Shown here one piece after another: positions 62,761 through 64,000 of a DNA stretch of 64,000 nucleotides. The notes under the pieces were generated by a model. That model was not told the origin of the DNA. It searched no databases and saw only the letters and a program-made list of their open reading frames with translations. Location of the stretch: assembly GCA_026413225.1 (NCBI GenBank), contig CM048552.1, forward strand, positions 135,979,053-136,043,052, in the 5' to 3' direction. Both the position numbers and the translations under genes were made by a program. Within the stretch, counting starts at the first letter, position 1. The number at the start of each line of letters is the position of its first letter. Origin of the DNA: Otis tarda (Eukaryota; Chordata; Aves; Otidiformes; Otididae).

Positions 62761-64000
62761 CATCCAGAACTAAAATATTCCATATCAGATATAAAAATAC
62801 ATTCTAATCACTTGAGGAAGTTATGCTACAATCTTAAAGACAGTGTAAATATACTTCTATTATACTTATTCCAGTTTTAACCTCCCCTTATAAACCCCTG
62901 CAGTAGCACAATGGAATACAGGCATTCTCACCTTCTCAGGTCTTCTTCATTCCTGTTTTCTTTTGTCACCTTTCACTGAGCAGTATCAACCATAGCACAA
63001 GTACTTCACCAAACAAAACTGCAAATAAGCTTATCCTGCTATTATTACAATATATTCTTCACGTCATTTTCTTACCACCATCTCTCCCATCTTTTTCCGA
63101 GTCCTGACTGTTCATTTGAAGCTTGGCAATTCCCAAACATTTTCTTTTGGAATGTTTTCGATCTAAGAGTGTTAGCATGTATGATCAAGTATTTATACAT
63201 AAATTCTTCATTGAAAGTATTTAACGGTTTAATTTCTCACAAATATTGAGGAATAACATGGTATGCAAGAGAGAGAGCTGCAAATCAGTAAGGCTCTTCT
63301 CCCGTTACATTCACTTACTTCTTGCTGAAGTTGAAGGCATAAACCAAACTACTCTTACAAAATCTGTAAAACAATCATCTTGTTACACCATCCTCTCCCA
63401 GGATGTTTGCTTTTTACTAAGCATAAAGGATATTGTAATCTCTGATTGTATTATGGAATTCTGCCTTGTTTCTTCCTCTGTCCATGCAAATACATGATGC
63501 ATGAGATGCAGATGGCACAAGCTGCAATCAGAAGAAGCAGAAGAGCCTAATCTACATTGTAGGAGGTGAGGACAGGCGAGAGGAGGAGATATATGATCTG
63601 ACACAGGCTAGCTGCACCATTAAAAATAAAAATAAAAAAGCCAAGGTCCAAGAAGAGAACATTAATTTACTACCTGGGAAACACTGCAGTTATCTAAATT
63701 ATCTGTACTTACTTGCAAACTGGGAGAAGAATGGATAGGTACTCAAGATGATGAATCTGTGCAAACAGCTATGGACAAAGACTGAAAAATAAAATTTCCA
63801 AATACTTTTGATATTGAAGAAGAATCCTTTTTCTTTCTTTGTTCATTGCCAAGTAAAAACACAAGTTTGATTTCTATTTAATGGCAACACTGCTCCACCT
63901 ATATAAATGGCTTAGATACAAACAATGAGTGCTATTGTAAAGTGGATGAGTATAATGTGAAATAAAATGACTATACATAACTGTCATGCACAATTAGAAG
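62761..64000. other. Gene-free unique DNA to the window end
   Basis: Nothing recognised. Frames are below 85 codons and overlap on opposite strands. Confidence 0.5.

Noticed and set aside
1-64000. tRNA genes, CRISPR arrays, operons or a prokaryote-type system
   Set aside because: No tRNA B-box with a matching cloverleaf was noticed on reading, no regularly spaced repeats exist, and CR1 elements, avian LTRs and U6 place the sequence in a bird genome. A dedicated tRNA scan was not possible.

Overview
This window looks like a bird nuclear genome, and it reads as gene-poor non-coding DNA (a long intron or intergenic stretch). The diagnostic evidence is repeats. There are ten dispersed 3' ends of CR1 LINEs, carrying the CR1 reverse-transcriptase C-terminal protein signature and the octamer tail built on ATTCTATG. 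There is also an avian ERVL-type solo LTR and two copies of a second, longer LTR family. I found no convincing protein-coding gene, tRNA, rRNA or CRISPR array. Apart from the CR1 fragments, the open frames are short, compositionally biased or inside repeats.

Layout. 1-5303 is unique AT-rich DNA. CR1 fragments lie at 5304-5600 (-), 7567-7908 (-) and 8594-8979 (+). At 10344-10606 (-) a full-length but decayed U6 snRNA copy is fused directly to a CR1 3' end, at the edge of a 260-bp pyrimidine tract. 10607-24032 is unique sequence with possible conserved non-coding segments (11240-11710, 14500-14870) and a nested palindrome (20794-20838). A solo LTR (+) occupies 24033-25147, followed by a 0.9-kb CR1 (-) at 25441-26338. 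26339-34574 is unique sequence with pyrimidine tracts and two more conserved-looking segments. An ERVL-type solo LTR (-) occupies 34575-35059. 35060-44514 is unique. A very old CR1-like fragment (+) lies at 44515-44766. Younger CR1 pieces lie at 47170-47322 (+), 49722-49926 (+), 51745-53007 (+, reaching the polymerase palm) and 57058-58137 (+, 1.1 kb with a nearly open frame). The second copy of the long LTR family, inverted relative to the first, spans 61609-62760 (-). The rest to 64000 is unique.

Interpretation. There is no operon or pathway here. In lines sampled by eye the + strand is richer in A than T and in C than G, and long A-runs clearly outnumber long T-runs on it. In vertebrates this asymmetry often marks the non-coding strand of a transcribed region, so the window may lie in a large intron of a gene on the minus strand (inference). 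The most distinctive single object is the U6/CR1 chimeric retrocopy, which looks like a template-switch product of CR1 reverse transcription.
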